Assembly (NCBI RefSeq): GCF_023955655.1
Contig: NZ_JAMXHT010000001.1
Location: forward strand, 761,601 to 825,600
Direction: 5' to 3'
DNA from: Ralstonia soli
GTDB taxonomy: Bacteria; Pseudomonadota; Gammaproteobacteria; Burkholderiales; Burkholderiaceae
Length of the DNA: 64,000 nucleotides
Shown: positions 9,827 to 22,885 of the stretch, one piece after another
Layout of the letters: each line of letters starts with the position of its first letter
Numbering within the stretch: the stretch's first letter is position 1
Notes under the pieces: model-generated
Seen by the model: only the letters and a program-made list of their open reading frames with translations
What the model was told of the DNA's origin: nothing
Databases searched by the model: none
Made by a program: the position numbers and the translations under genes

Positions 9827-11419
9827 TTACCGGCGAGGCAGGCCGATGACTTGGCCGTACACAACGTCAGGTTTGGCGCCAGCGAACACCAGGCTGGTGG
9901 GGGCGAGCTTGTAGGTCAGATCCCCAAAGACCTGCAAGCCGAACCAGTTATCCACGTTGCCGGCGGTCTCCAGCGTGAGGTTTCCCGTTTCGCCACGGCC
10001 TGCGATGGTGATGCCCTGGGCGCCACGCAGATAGGTATCGCCATAGGTGGTCAGTGCGCCCACCATGAGTTGGCCATTGTGCGCGGTGATGTTTGTCGTG
10101 TTGCTAAACAGCCGGCCAGACAGGAGCACGTTATCGAAGCCGTCGATCGTGGTGTTGCCGCGCACGTCCAGCAACGGGGCGTTGTAGCTTCCGTTCGTGG
10201 CGATGACATTGGTACCGAGGACGTTCAGGTCACGTCCGATGGTGGTCTGCCCCGTGAAGGTGATCGTGTCACCCCAGATCGACAGGTTGCCGGGGGTAAA
10301 GATGTCGCCGAAGCGGAGTTCGCCGGTTTCTGCGAAGGCCTGAATGTTAAGGGCCTGCGTGCTATCAACGGTACCGCCTGTGCGGGCCGCGATTTCAAGA
10401 TCGCCGACGATCTGGTTCGACTGGGTCCCGCCGCGCGAGCGCAGGAAATTGACCTTCTGGCCTGCCGACGCCACCGCACCACCCATCACGCGCAGGTTGG
10501 TGAAATTGATGTTGCTACCCGTGTGCGCGCCTAGATTGCCGCCAGCGAAAAGCGAACCGGAACTGTTGATGTCGCCGCCGTTGCCGATGCTCTCCAACCA
10601 GACATTGCCGCGCGTGGGCGCACACGTAAGGCATGCGCGCTGCGTGAGGTTCAGCTTGGCGGCCTCGATCACGCCGGTGTTGTTGACGGCCGTGCGGGCC
10701 AGTGCATCCCGCGCCCACGCGGCCAGCGTGATGTCACCGTCGCGCGTGGTGAGAATGCCGCGGTTGACCACCAGCGCTTCCAGGCTCGCCTTGTCCAGGC
10801 CCACTTGCAGGTGGGAATCGGCAAACGTCAGGTAGATGGCGTCGCCGGCAGCAAGCGCCACGTCGCCATTGAAGGAGGTGATCCGGCCGCCGTTGGTGAC
10901 GTTCTTCGCACCGATCAGGGCCACCGATTCGTTGGCGATGACGAAGCCGTTGTTGGTCACATCGCCTTGTCCGCCGCCGGTAAAGCGCAGCCGGTCAGCC
11001 TTGAAATCCTCGTCACTGATGTTGAGCGACGAGGCGACCAGGCTGCCCACGTTGACCCGGGCGCCGTTGCCGATCAGCACACCGTTCGGGTTCACGATGA
11101 ACACGCGTCCATTGGCGTTGAGCGTGCCAAGAATGGTGGTCGGGTCGGCGGAGTTGATGCGGTTCAGAACGGCCGCGGAGGCGTTCTTCTGTGCGAAGGT
11201 CAGCGTGTCGTTGGCGCCGACGTTCATGCTGTCCCAGTTGACGATGAGCTTGTTGCTCGTTTGTGTGACGGTGGTGGTATTGCCGTTGCGGCTGATGCTG
11301 CCGGTGCCGTCGGTGATGGTACCGGTGCCGACCGCGTGTGTGGCTTGCGCGCTTGCCATCAGCAGGGCAGCCAGCGCAATGGAGCGAACTGGAGTGGGCG
11401 TTTGTGTCATGTCGTTCAT
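9827..11419 (-). CDS. Short filamentous-hemagglutinin-type exoprotein (TpsA)
   Basis: Predicted secreted beta-helix protein, partner of the adjacent TpsB. The product is 530 residues from the ATG at 11419; ATG at 11410 and 11443 are alternatives. The signal peptide ends near ATHAVG. The haemagglutination-activity (TPS) domain spans about residues 25-270, with NPNGVLIGNGARVNVGSLVA (NPNG motif). The rest is repetitive beta-helix with N, G, T and V. An internal cysteine pair (RACLTCAP) is seen; in HMW1-type adhesins such a pair lies at the C-terminus and anchors the protein. Most TpsA proteins are thousands of residues long, so this one is very small. Its C-terminus (AGAKPDVVYGQVIG) looks natural, not frameshifted. 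Confidence 0.85.
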   Translation of the reverse strand: MNDMTQTPTPVRSIALAALLMASAQATHAVGTGTITDGTGSISRNGNTTTVTQTSNKLIVNWDSMNVGANDTLTFAQKNASAAVLNRINSADPTTILGTLNANGRVFIVNPNGVLIGNGARVNVGSLVASSLNISDEDFKADRLRFTGGGQGDVTNNGFVIANESVALIGAKNVTNGGRITSFNGDVALAAGDAIYLTFADSHLQVGLDKASLEALVVNRGILTTRDGDITLAAWARDALARTAVNNTGVIEAAKLNLTQRACLTCAPTRGNVWLESIGNGGDINSSGSLFAGGNLGAHTGSNINFTNLRVMGGAVASAGQKVNFLRSRGGTQSNQIVGDLEIAARTGGTVDSTQALNIQAFAETGELRFGDIFTPGNLSIWGDTITFTGQTTIGRDLNVLGTNVIATNGSYNAPLLDVRGNTTIDGFDNVLLSGRLFSNTTNITAHNGQLMVGALTTYGDTYLRGAQGITIAGRGETGNLTLETAGNVDNWFGLQVFGDLTYKLAPTSLVFAGAKPDVVYGQVIGLPRR

Positions 11420-11527
11420 CCGAGTTGATGGACGAAAGACCATACAAACAACCCGCCGCCGAAAGAATCAGACAAGCCCCAAGGCCGCCTCCGTAGTCAA
11501 ACGGATGACGGCAATGCGGGTGTTCGG

Positions 11528-12393
<866 letters not shown>

Positions 12394-12397
<4 letters not shown>

Positions 12398-13146
12398 GCG
12401 GGCTCGCGGTAGCTGTCGGCGTCGATTCTACGCATTTCTGCTTCGATCCACGCTTGGACTTCGCGGTTGAGCTGGTCGCTGGTCTTGCCGGCGGTCGAGA
12501 TGGCCGGGCCGACCGACAGTGTGATCATGCCTGGATACTTCAGGAACGAGTTGCGCGGCCACACTCGCCCCGAGTTGTGCGCGATGGGGATGACCCAGGC
12601 GCCGGTATCGACGGCAAAGCGTGCACCGCCGCTCTTGTAGCGCGGCTTCGGATCGCCCGAGCGTGTGCGCGTGCCTTCCGGAAACATGATGACCCACGCG
12701 CCTTCGGCCAGGCGCTCCTTGCCCTGGCGTGCTACCGAGGCGAACGCGTTGGCGCCGTCCTTGCGGTTGATGTGCACCATCTTGAGCATGCCCAGCGCCC
12801 AGCCGAAGAACGGCACATACAGCAGCTCGCGCTTGAACACGTAGCACAGCGGGCGCGGCATGGTGGCCACGAAGGCCATGGTCTCCCACGCCGATTGGTG
12901 CTTGGAGAGCAGCACCACCTGCTTGTTGGTGGCGACGGCTTCTTCGATGTGCTCCCAGCCCTGGTATTGCCAGCGGATGCCGAGCAGCCAGCGCGCCATC
13001 CAGATGGCGGACTTGGTCCAGCCCGACACCATCCAGAAGCGGCGGGCCGGGTTCATGAACGGAAACACGATGAAGCAGGCCACCGCATAGATCGGCGTCC
13101 AGACAATCAGGAAAACGAGATACAGCAGCGAACGGATGAAAGTCAT
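12394..13146 (-). CDS. plsC: 1-acyl-sn-glycerol-3-phosphate acyltransferase
   Basis: Transfers a second acyl chain to lysophosphatidic acid at the inner membrane. The product is 250 residues from the ATG at 13146 (MTFIRSLLYLVF), which puts a membrane segment at the N-terminus; longer open frames upstream overlap gmhB. Catalytic block I reads KHQSAWE, with Glu where many relatives have Asp (HxxxxE instead of HxxxxD), as seen in a subset of bacterial PlsC proteins. Block III is FPEGTRTRSG. It starts 10 bases after gmhB and overlaps the metallopeptidase gene downstream. Confidence 0.93.
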
Positions 13147-13156
13147 GGGGGCGAAT

Positions 13157-13735
13157 TCAAGGGGCGCGCGAGGGCATGCCCTGGGACGCGGGGGACAGCA
13201 GCGCACGCGCAAACGCGCGCAGGTCCTCGTGAATCTGGGTGCCGGGTGGCAGGTTGCCGGCATCGCGGGTCTTGATGCCCTTGCCGGTCAGCACGAGATG
13301 CGGCACCGCACCGACTTCCGCGCCGGCCTGCAGGTCGCGCAGCGAATCGCCGACCACCGGCACGCCGGTCAGGTCAACGTCGAAGCGGCGGGCGATCTCG
13401 CGCAACATGCCGGATTTCGGCTTGCGGCACTCGCAGGCGTCGGCGGCGGTGTGCGGGCAGAAGAAGACCGCATCGACGCGCCCGCCGTAGGTGGCGAGCG
13501 CCTTGTACATCTTCTCGTGCATCGCGTTGAGCGCAGCGGCCTCGAACAGGCCGCGCCCGATGCCGGACTGGTTGGTGGCCACCACCACCTGGTAGCCGGC
13601 CTGGTTCAACTCGGCGATGGCTTCCAGGCTGCCGTCGAGGGCGATCCACTCGTCGGGCGATTTGATGAACTGGTCGCTGTCGTGGTTGATGACGCCGTCG
13701 CGGTCGAGGATCACCAGCTTGGGGACGTGGGGCAT
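13157..13735 (-). CDS. gmhB: D-glycero-beta-D-manno-heptose 1,7-bisphosphate 7-phosphatase
   Basis: HAD-superfamily phosphatase in ADP-heptose synthesis for the LPS core. It has 192 residues, as expected. The nucleophile motif is LDRDGVINHD, the second HAD motif is ATNQSGIGRG, and a zinc-binding loop FFCPHTAADACECRKP (Cys, His, Cys, Cys) defines the GmhB type. Neighbours glyS and plsC form one co-directional run, with 31 bases to glyS upstream. Confidence 0.95.
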   Translation of the reverse strand: MPHVPKLVILDRDGVINHDSDQFIKSPDEWIALDGSLEAIAELNQAGYQVVVATNQSGIGRGLFEAAALNAMHEKMYKALATYGGRVDAVFFCPHTAADACECRKPKSGMLREIARRFDVDLTGVPVVGDSLRDLQAGAEVGAVPHLVLTGKGIKTRDAGNLPPGTQIHEDLRAFARALLSPASQGMPSRAP

Positions 13736-13766
13736 AGCAGACTCCGGACGACGCTCAGGGTACCAA

Positions 13767-15863
13767 TCAGGCGGCCAGCTTGGAGATGTCCGCCACGCGG
13801 TTCATCAGGCCATGCAGTTCGCCCAGCAGCGCCAGGCGGTTGTCGCGCAGTGCGGTGTCGTCGGCCATCACCATCACGCCGTCGAAGAAGGTGTCGACCG
13901 CTTCGCGCAGGCCGGCCAGCGTCTTCAGTGCAGTGGTGAAGTCGCCGCGCACGAAGGCATCGTGCACGTGCGGCTCGGCCGCGGCGACAGCGTCGTGCAG
14001 GGCGCGCTCGGCGTCTTCCTTGAGCAGTTGCGGCTGCAGCGCGCCGATGGCAACGTCAGTCTTCTTCAGGATGTTGGTGATGCGCTTGTTGGCGGCAGCC
14101 AGCGCTTCGGCTTGCGGCAGGGCGGCAAACGCACGCACGGCTTCGAGGCGCGCGACGATGTCGTCCAGGCGCTGCGGGCGCTGACTGACCACGGCTTCGA
14201 CTTCGTTGGTGCTGTAGCCCTTGTCCTTCAGGTAGCCGCGCAGGCGGTCGTACAGGAAGTCGGTGATGGCGGCCAGGTCCGGCTTGACCGCGCCAATACC
14301 GTCGAAGCTCGCAGCGGCAATCTGCAGCGCATCGTCAATCGTGAGCGTGAGCGGCTTCTCGATCAGCATGCGCAGGATGCCCAGCGCGTGGCGGCGCAGC
14401 GCGAACGGGTCTTTCTCGCCCGTGGGTTGTAGGCCGATGCCCCAGATGCCGACCAGCGTTTCGAGCTTGTCGGCCAGCGCCACGACGGTGCCGGTGGCGG
14501 TGCTGGGCAGCGTGTCACCGGCAAAGCGCGGCTGGTAGTGCTCGGAGCAGGCCAGCGCCACGTCGTCGGGTTCGCCGTCGTGGCGCGCGTAGTAGGTGCC
14601 CATCGTGCCTTGCAGCTCGGGGAACTCGCCCACCATGTCGGTCAGCAGGTCGGCCTTGGCCAGCAGCGCACCGCGCGAGGCGTGTGTGACATCCGCGCCG
14701 AGCTTCTCGGCCAGTTGGCCGGCAATCGCCTGCAGGCGCGACACGCGCTCAAGCTGCGTGCCGATCTTGTTGTGATAGACCACGCGCGAGAGCAGCGGCA
14801 CACGGTCGGCCAGCGGCTTCTTCTTGTCTTGCTCGAAGAAGAAGCGGGCGTCGGCCAGGCGCGGGCGCACCACGCGCTCGTTGCCTTCGATGATGGCTTG
14901 CGGCGTGTCGGTGGCGATGTTCGAGACGATCAGGAAGCGGTTGCGCAGATGGCCTTGTGCGTCCGTCAGCGCAAAGTACTTCTGGTTGGTCTGCATGGTC
15001 AGGATCAGGCACTCCTGCGGCACGGCGAGGAAGGCCTCCTCGAAGTGGCAGGGGTAGACCACGGGCCATTCGACCAGCGCGTTCACTTCATCCAGCAGCG
15101 CTTCGGGCATGACGACCGTATCGGCGCCAGCCGTTTTGAGCAGCTCGGCGCGGATGGCGTCCTTACGCTTGGCATAGCTGGCGATGACCTTGCCCTGGCT
15201 CTCCAGCGTGCTCGCGTACGAGGCGGCGTCGTTGATGACGATCTCGCCTCCCGCCGACAGGAAGCGGTGGCCCAGCGTGACGTTGCCCGATTGCAGCCCA
15301 AACGCGCTCACGGGAATGACGTCGCTATCCAGCAGCGCGATCAGCTTGTGCGCGGGGCGCACGAATTGCACGTTGTCACCGTTCGGGCGCTGGTACGTCA
15401 TCACCTTCGGAATCGGCAGGTTGGCGATGGTCTGCGACAGCGCGGTCTGCAGGCCATCGGCCAGCACGGCGCCGCGCGCGGTGTAGCGGTAGAAGAGCGA
15501 CTCGGCCTTGCCATCCGGTGCGCGCTCGAGCGAAGCAGGATCGATCGAGTCCACGCCCACGGTCTTGGCCAGCGCGGCCAGCTTCTTGACCAGCGGTGCG
15601 GCGGGCTTGCCCTCGGCGTCGAAGGCGATGGTCACGGGCAGCACCTTCTCGCGCAGTTCGCGGTCGGGCGCGGTGCGGCGCACGCCGGTGATCGATGCGG
15701 CCAGGCGGCGCGGCGTGGCAAAGCCTTCCACGGCGGCGCCTTCTTCGAGCAGGCCTTGCGCCGACAGACCCTCAAACAGCCCGCGTGCAAACGCCTCGCC
15801 CAGGCGGGCCAGCGCCTTGGGCGGCAGTTCTTCGGTCAGCAGTTCGATCAGGAGGGTGGACAT
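13767..15863 (-). CDS. glyS: Glycyl-tRNA synthetase beta subunit
   Basis: Beta chain of the alpha2beta2 bacterial glycyl-tRNA synthetase, responsible for tRNA recognition. The product is 698 residues, the usual length, starting [20 protein letters not shown], the family signature. It ends with the anticodon-binding region ([11 protein letters not shown]). Its partner glyQ lies upstream but is separated by an inserted exported-protein gene. A 16-bp palindrome sits in the 73-base gap before it. Confidence 0.97.
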   Translation of the reverse strand: MSTLLIELLTEELPPKALARLGEAFARGLFEGLSAQGLLEEGAAVEGFATPRRLAASITGVRRTAPDRELREKVLPVTIAFDAEGKPAAPLVKKLAALAKTVGVDSIDPASLERAPDGKAESLFYRYTARGAVLADGLQTALSQTIANLPIPKVMTYQRPNGDNVQFVRPAHKLIALLDSDVIPVSAFGLQSGNVTLGHRFLSAGGEIVINDAASYASTLESQGKVIASYAKRKDAIRAELLKTAGADTVVMPEALLDEVNALVEWPVVYPCHFEEAFLAVPQECLILTMQTNQKYFALTDAQGHLRNRFLIVSNIATDTPQAIIEGNERVVRPRLADARFFFEQDKKKPLADRVPLLSRVVYHNKIGTQLERVSRLQAIAGQLAEKLGADVTHASRGALLAKADLLTDMVGEFPELQGTMGTYYARHDGEPDDVALACSEHYQPRFAGDTLPSTATGTVVALADKLETLVGIWGIGLQPTGEKDPFALRRHALGILRMLIEKPLTLTIDDALQIAAASFDGIGAVKPDLAAITDFLYDRLRGYLKDKGYSTNEVEAVVSQRPQRLDDIVARLEAVRAFAALPQAEALAAANKRITNILKKTDVAIGALQPQLLKEDAERALHDAVAAAEPHVHDAFVRGDFTTALKTLAGLREAVDTFFDGVMVMADDTALRDNRLALLGELHGLMNRVADISKLAA

Positions 15864-15894
15864 AGCGTTTGAATCGGTGACGTCGTTGTTCTGC

Positions 15895-15910
15895 GCTGCG
15901 CATGCGCAGC
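15895..15910. repeat. 16-bp perfect palindrome upstream of glyS
   Basis: GCTGCGCATGCGCAGC in the gap between glyS and the gene upstream. It could be an RNA hairpin or protein site; there is no T tract, so it is not an obvious terminator. Confidence 0.4.
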
Positions 15911-15936
15911 GGTTACGTTGTGAGGTTCAGCAGGGC

Positions 15937-16592
15937 TTAACAGGGCGAACCCGGCACGGGCTCCACGCCCGAGAGCAGCCACACGCCGTTCTGCTGCTGG
16001 AACTGCAACTGCGTGCCGGCACACTGGCCCGGCGGAGGCGGCGGTGCGATCGGCGCCGGCGTCGTGCCGGGCGCGGCGGCATCACGGCGCAGGAAGCGTG
16101 CAGACAGCGTGCCGCGGCGCGCGTCGTAGCGCACCTCCTGCAGCGTGCCCGACACGTTGAATTCCAGGCGGCTCGGCAATTGTGCCGACGAGCGGAACAT
16201 GCGCGCACGCCGCTGCGCCTTCGCGCCGGTGCCTTGCCATTCGACCCACGTGAACGGGAAGCGCAGGGCGGTGGCGTACGTGCGCAGCGGCACGCGGTGC
16301 CAGCCTAGATCGCGTGCGCCGGACAGGTCGCAGGCCATCGTGCGCGCCAGGCTCGTCCACTGGTCGAGCGAGGGCGGGGGCGGCGTCCATTCTGTGCCCA
16401 GCGCTTGCTGCAGCGGCTTGGAATCCGCCACGCAAAGCTGCGTCAGGTTGCTCGGCACGACAAAAACCTTTTCCGTCGATGCCGGCTTGGACGAGCGGTG
16501 CCGCGCCGCTTGCGCAACGCCGGCCGGCAGCGCCAGCGCGGCGATGGACGCAGCGGTCAGCAGAGCCAGGCCGCGCCGCGCACGGGAGGCCG

Positions 16593-16596
<4 letters not shown>
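15937..16596 (-). CDS. Uncharacterised exported protein inside the gly operon
   Basis: 219 residues with a clear signal peptide (Arg-rich start, hydrophobic core, cleavage near GVAQAAR). Four cysteines are present in the mature part (LCVADS, MACDLSG, GQCAGTQ and a terminal Cys), compatible with two disulfides in the periplasm. A Pro-rich linker (IAPPPPPGQ) precedes a short C-terminal segment. I do not recognise a family. The start overlaps the glyQ stop by 4 bases, so it is translationally coupled between glyQ and glyS, although synthetase subunits and an exported protein have no obvious shared task. Confidence 0.8.
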
Positions 16597-17582
<986 letters not shown>

Positions 17583-17779
17583 GGTGGGTCCCGTTGGTCC
17601 GCTGCGGCGTGCAACGGTGCTGTACGCCGCGCGGCGGTGGAATGCAGCGGCGGGCACGAGAAGCGCCTGGCTCCGCAGTTACGTGCATGAGCGCCGCAAA
17701 ACGTTGAATTTTAGCGTTTTTTGTCAGCCACTCCGGAAAGTGGCTGGAAAGTCTCCGAGCGCAGGCGAATCAGTTCGCG

Positions 17780-19339
17780 CTAGCCCCGGCGACGGCGCAC
17801 GCATGCGATCAGCAAGACCAGCATGCCCAAGCCAAGTGCAGGTGCGTTGCCGACGCGCACAAACGGCGTCAGACCTTGCGTGCCCTGCACGTTTGCCTGC
17901 AGCGTGCCAAGCGTAAATACAGGGAGGAGCGCCTGCACGCTGCCGTCCGGGCGCACCACGGCGGTCGCCCCCGTATTGGTGGCGCGCAGCATCGGGCGGC
18001 CGGTTTCCAGTGCGCGCATGCGCGAAATCTGTAGGTGCTGGTCCAGCGCGATCGTGTCGCCAAACCACGCCAGGTTCGTCACGTTGGCGAGCATCGTGGC
18101 GGGCTGATCCGCGTGCCGCAGCGAGGCGGCGATCTCCTCGCCGAACAAATCTTCATAGCAGATGTTGGGGGCGATGCGCTGATCGGCCACCGTCATGGGC
18201 GGCTGCACCGGCAGGCCGCGGCGGAAATCGCCCAGCGGCATGTTCATCATGTTGACGAACCAGTGGAAGCCGAAGGGGATGAACTCGCCAAACGGCACGA
18301 GATGGTGCTTGTTGTAGCGGTACACGCCCTGGAAGTCGGGGCCGATGCCGAACACGCTGTTGGTGTAATCGACGCGCGAATCCTCGCTGGCAGCGCCGAA
18401 AAGCACGCTGGAGCGCGTGGTGTCCACATACGTGCGCAGGGCCAGCGCGATCTCCTGCGGCATCTCCTGGATCATGATCGGAAAGGCCGTCTCGGGCGTG
18501 ACCACCAACTGCGCGGGCTGCTCGGTGACCAGCTTGGTGTACAGCGCCAGCGAGCGCTCGATGCCGGTTTGCTGGAACTTCACGTCCTGCGGCACGTTGC
18601 CTTGCAGGAGGCGCACCGAGATCGGCTTGCCCACCGGCTGCGTCCACGCAATGCCGTGCAGCGGCCAGCCGGCCACCAGCACGATCGCGCCCACGATGCC
18701 CGCCAGCCAGTGCAGGCGGCGCTCGGCCGCCACGCACAGCAGGCCGGCCAGCACGGCTGCGATCAGCACGATGCCGTACACGCCCACCAGCGGCGCGTAG
18801 CCTGCCAGCGGACCATCGGTGTGCGCATAGCCGCCGTTGATCCAGGGGAAGCCCGTCCACACCGTGCCGCGCAGCCATTCCGTCACGGCCCATGCCGCAC
18901 CGAATACCAGCGCGGATGCAGTACCAGACCATCGCCCGCGTCTTGTTAGCCCCTGCCACGCCCACACCGCCAACGCCGGATGTAGCGCCAGGTAACCCGC
19001 GAACAGCAGCACGGCCAGCGCAGCCATCCACGCCGGCATGTCGCCGTAGACGTGCATGCTGATATAGAGCCACCAGATGCCCGACAGGAACCACCCGAGC
19101 CCGAAGGCGTAGCCCAGCCATGCCGCATCACGCAAGCGCGGCGCGCGCTGCACCAGCGCGGCCAGCCCCGTCAGCGACAGGATCTGCAGCCACCACCAGT
19201 GGTTTGGCGCGAACGACAGCGTATGCATGACGCCCAGCAACGCCGCCAGCGGCATCGCAAAGCGCAGCCGAGCGAGCGGCACAGGATGGGCGTCCTGCCG
19301 ACGGGACGGTGCGGCAGGGGTAGAGAACTGAGCGGGCAC
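17780..19339 (-). CDS. lnt: Apolipoprotein N-acyltransferase
   Basis: Inner-membrane enzyme adding the third acyl chain to lipoproteins. The GTG at 19339 gives 519 residues, close to the 512 of E. coli, and starts 8 bases after corC ends; an ATG at 19255 is possible. Several transmembrane segments fill the first 200 residues. The nitrilase-fold triad is visible: Glu in VTPETAFP, Lys in NKHHLVPFGEF and Cys in NICYEDLFGE. It is co-directional with corC, the common corC-lnt pair. Confidence 0.93.
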   Translation of the reverse strand: MPAQFSTPAAPSRRQDAHPVPLARLRFAMPLAALLGVMHTLSFAPNHWWWLQILSLTGLAALVQRAPRLRDAAWLGYAFGLGWFLSGIWWLYISMHVYGDMPAWMAALAVLLFAGYLALHPALAVWAWQGLTRRGRWSGTASALVFGAAWAVTEWLRGTVWTGFPWINGGYAHTDGPLAGYAPLVGVYGIVLIAAVLAGLLCVAAERRLHWLAGIVGAIVLVAGWPLHGIAWTQPVGKPISVRLLQGNVPQDVKFQQTGIERSLALYTKLVTEQPAQLVVTPETAFPIMIQEMPQEIALALRTYVDTTRSSVLFGAASEDSRVDYTNSVFGIGPDFQGVYRYNKHHLVPFGEFIPFGFHWFVNMMNMPLGDFRRGLPVQPPMTVADQRIAPNICYEDLFGEEIAASLRHADQPATMLANVTNLAWFGDTIALDQHLQISRMRALETGRPMLRATNTGATAVVRPDGSVQALLPVFTLGTLQANVQGTQGLTPFVRVGNAPALGLGMLVLLIACVRRRRG

Positions 19340-19346
19340 GGAAGAA

Positions 19347-20240
19347 TCAGGCGGGGTGAGAACCGGAGGTGTCGGTCGCGGTATTGCCGCCGGCCGGCGT
19401 GGTGATGCGGCGCACGAGCAGCACCTGCACCTGGCGTGCATCGGCGCGCAGCACGTCGAACTGCAGCGTGCCCAGGACGATCTTTTCGCCACGGTGCGGC
19501 ACGCGGCCCAGGTGGTTCGACAGCAACCCACCGATGGTGTCAACGTCGTCGTCGGAGAAGTGCGTGCCGAAGGCTTCGTTGAACTGGCTGATCTCGGTCA
19601 GCCCGCGCACGCGCATGTGGCCATCGGCGGTGGGCAGGATGTTGTCTTCTTCCTGGTCGAAGTCGTATTCGTCCTCGATGTCGCCGACGATCTGCTCCAG
19701 CACGTCTTCAATCGTGATGAGGCCCGCCACGCCGCCGTATTCATCCACGACGATGGCGATGTGGTTGCGATTGACGCGAAAGTCGCGCAGCAGCACGTTC
19801 AGGCGCTTCGATTCGGGGATGAACACGGCCGGGCGCAACATGTCGCGCACGTCGAAGTCTTCATCGGTATAGAAGCGCAGCAGATCCTTGGCCAGCAGGA
19901 TGCCGATGATGTTGTCACGGCTGCCTTCGTAGACGGGGAAGCGCGAATGCGCAGCTTCCTGCACGAAGGGGATGAATTCGGACGGTGCGTCGGCGATGTT
20001 GAGCGCATCCATCTGGGCGCGCGGGATCATGATGTCGCGCGCGCACAGGTCTGAGACCTGGAAGACGCCTTCGATCATCGACAGGGAGTCGGCGTCGATG
20101 AGGCTGCGCGCGTGGGCGTCTTGGAGGATTTCCAGAAGCTCGGCCCGCGATTCGGGCTCGGGCGAGATGAGGTCGGTCAGGCGTTCCAGCAGCGTACGGG
20201 GTTTGTCGGCTGGCTTCGGACTGGGATACGGATCATTCAT
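19347..20240 (-). CDS. corC: CorC/HlyC-type CBS-domain protein
   Basis: 297 residues. Two CBS motifs (about 65-185) begin at DIMIPRAQMDALN, with VDEYGGVAGLITIEDVLEQI, followed by the CorC_HlyC transporter-associated domain (about 200-285). This family is linked to Mg/Co efflux and to membrane-damage tolerance. No membrane segment is present, so it would act as a cytosolic regulator. It is the first gene of the corC-lnt pair, and its upstream region contains the terminator of the repeat-protein gene. Confidence 0.92.
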   Translation of the reverse strand: MNDPYPSPKPADKPRTLLERLTDLISPEPESRAELLEILQDAHARSLIDADSLSMIEGVFQVSDLCARDIMIPRAQMDALNIADAPSEFIPFVQEAAHSRFPVYEGSRDNIIGILLAKDLLRFYTDEDFDVRDMLRPAVFIPESKRLNVLLRDFRVNRNHIAIVVDEYGGVAGLITIEDVLEQIVGDIEDEYDFDQEEDNILPTADGHMRVRGLTEISQFNEAFGTHFSDDDVDTIGGLLSNHLGRVPHRGEKIVLGTLQFDVLRADARQVQVLLVRRITTPAGGNTATDTSGSHPA

Positions 20241-20281
20241 GGCGCGGTCGCGCGTCGTTCAACATCGGGCCAGCATACACC

Positions 20282-20310
20282 AAAAGCCCCGCCGTCCCGA
20301 TGACGGCGGG
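20282..20310 (-). terminator. Intrinsic terminator after the repeat-protein gene
   Basis: A 9-bp stem CCCGCCGTC/GACGGCGGG with a 5-base loop, followed on the minus strand by GCTTTTGG. Confidence 0.7.
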
Positions 20311-20316
20311 TGGCCG

Positions 20317-20360
20317 CCCGGCCTCCGTATGTGCTTCGAATTTCACATCTGGAGGCCGGG
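20317..20360. repeat. Long imperfect inverted repeat
   Basis: Outer arms CCCGGCCTCC and GGAGGCCGGG are perfect over 10 bp. Inner arms ATGTG and CACAT extend the stem past a 2-base mismatch around a 10-base loop. It lies just 3' of the repeat-protein gene, ahead of its terminator in transcription. Confidence 0.6.
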
Positions 20361-20402
20361 TTCGAGCGGGTTGGAGCGATCGGTCTGCCGAGGGGGGAGC
20401 GG

Positions 20403-21713
<1,311 letters not shown>

Positions 21714-22040
21714 GATGACCTCCCCGCAGTGCCGCGCCCGTCTGTGCGTGGGGGCGGCCGATGGCGCTCGTTTGCGCCGACATTCGTTTGCTCGCTCGGG
21801 TGGCGGCTTATGCGAGGAGGATAGAAATCGCACCGGCAAAACCCCATGCGCCGTACGGAGAGCGGCGAGGGTGTCGGATGGCCGACGGGGAAGCCGGGGC
21901 GTATGCGCGGTTTGACGGGCGCAGGCATGCGCCAAATGGCGGAGGAAAACCCGGAAACCCTTATCCAGACTGGGTCTTCGTCAATGCGGTTGATTCAGCG
22001 TTGAAACAGCTGCATTGACAAAGGTAGGGCGCCTGAAATG
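21714..22040. other. Intergenic stretch upstream of the repeat-protein gene
   Basis: About 330 bases between the repeat-protein start and the ybeY terminator. It should contain the promoter of the repeat-protein gene, but no convincing -35/-10 pair was seen. No coding frame, RNA or mobile feature is supported. Confidence 0.5.
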
Positions 22041-22066
22041 CAAAACGCCGGCATGAAGCCGGCGTC
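22041..22066 (-). terminator. Intrinsic terminator after ybeY
   Basis: An 8-bp stem ACGCCGGC/GCCGGCGT with a 5-base loop, followed on the minus strand by a TTTT run. It ends the miaB-ybeZ-ybeY run. Confidence 0.8.
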
Positions 22067-22088
22067 GGAACAACAAGCGCGTTGCGCT

Positions 22089-22883
22089 TCAGCGATCTGC
22101 GTACGGATCGGCAAAACCGAGATCGCCGAGGATCTGGGTTTCGATGCCTTCCATCTCTTCGGCGTCGGCCGCGTCTTCGTGGTCGTGGCCCTGGGCGTGC
22201 AGCGCGCCGTGCACGATCAGATGCGCGTAATGCGCCTGCAGCGGCTTGCCCTGTTCCTTGGCTTCCTTCTCGACCACCGGGCAGCACAGCACGATGTCGG
22301 CCGAGACCGGGTCTTCCTCGCTCTCGGCGTACGAGAAGGTCAGCACGTTGGTCGCGTAGTCCTTGCCGCGGTACGTGCGGTTGAGCGTGCGGCCTTCCTC
22401 TTCGCTGACGAAGCGCACGTTGAGCTGCGCATCGGCAAACAGCGCGGGCGCGATCCACGCTTCGATGTCCGCTTCCTTGGGCAGCGCCTTGCGGGCAGCG
22501 GCCTTGAGATCATCGCCGTACTGCACGGTCAGGTCGAGCGTGAGCATGTCTGCGCCGCCGAACGTGTCGTCGAGGTCTTCCGTTCGCTCGGTTTGCACCG
22601 GCTCGGCTTCAATACGAAGCGTGACGCTGTCATGGTGCTCCGGACGCAGCGACAGCATGGCGTTCGTGTTGGTGTCCGAATGCTCGGCGACGAGGGTGAT
22701 GGCGCCATCGGCAGTGTCGGGCACGCTGATGATCAGGCTGCGGCCGTCGGCAAAGGCGATGCGCACGGCGCTGGCATCCACCGTCTTGGGTTTGCCCTTG
22801 GCGTCGAACACGTCGACGCGCGGGCCGAACGACTCGGTGGCTTCGGGTTGGGTCTTCTTGGTTTTGGTTTTAGCTTTGGCCAC
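22089..22883 (-). CDS. ybeY: Endoribonuclease YbeY with N-terminal extension
   Basis: Metal-dependent RNase in 16S rRNA maturation and ribosome quality control. The zinc triad is in [16 protein letters not shown], and [16 protein letters not shown] matches the family core. The product is 264 residues, while most YbeY proteins have about 155. The core starts at [13 protein letters not shown] (Met113), so 112 extra residues precede it, with a Lys-rich start and then a beta-like region. Initiation at Met113 is possible, but the upstream frame is open and linked to ybeZ by 2 bases, favouring the long form. It is co-directional with ybeZ and miaB. Confidence 0.92.
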   Translation of the reverse strand: MAKAKTKTKKTQPEATESFGPRVDVFDAKGKPKTVDASAVRIAFADGRSLIISVPDTADGAITLVAEHSDTNTNAMLSLRPEHHDSVTLRIEAEPVQTERTEDLDDTFGGADMLTLDLTVQYGDDLKAAARKALPKEADIEAWIAPALFADAQLNVRFVSEEEGRTLNRTYRGKDYATNVLTFSYAESEEDPVSADIVLCCPVVEKEAKEQGKPLQAHYAHLIVHGALHAQGHDHEDAADAEEMEGIETQILGDLGFADPYADR

Positions 22884-22885
22884 GT

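Noticed and set aside
14538..15872. Long plus-strand open frame opposite glyS
   Set aside because: Same reason: glyS is complete and the antisense product has no family features.
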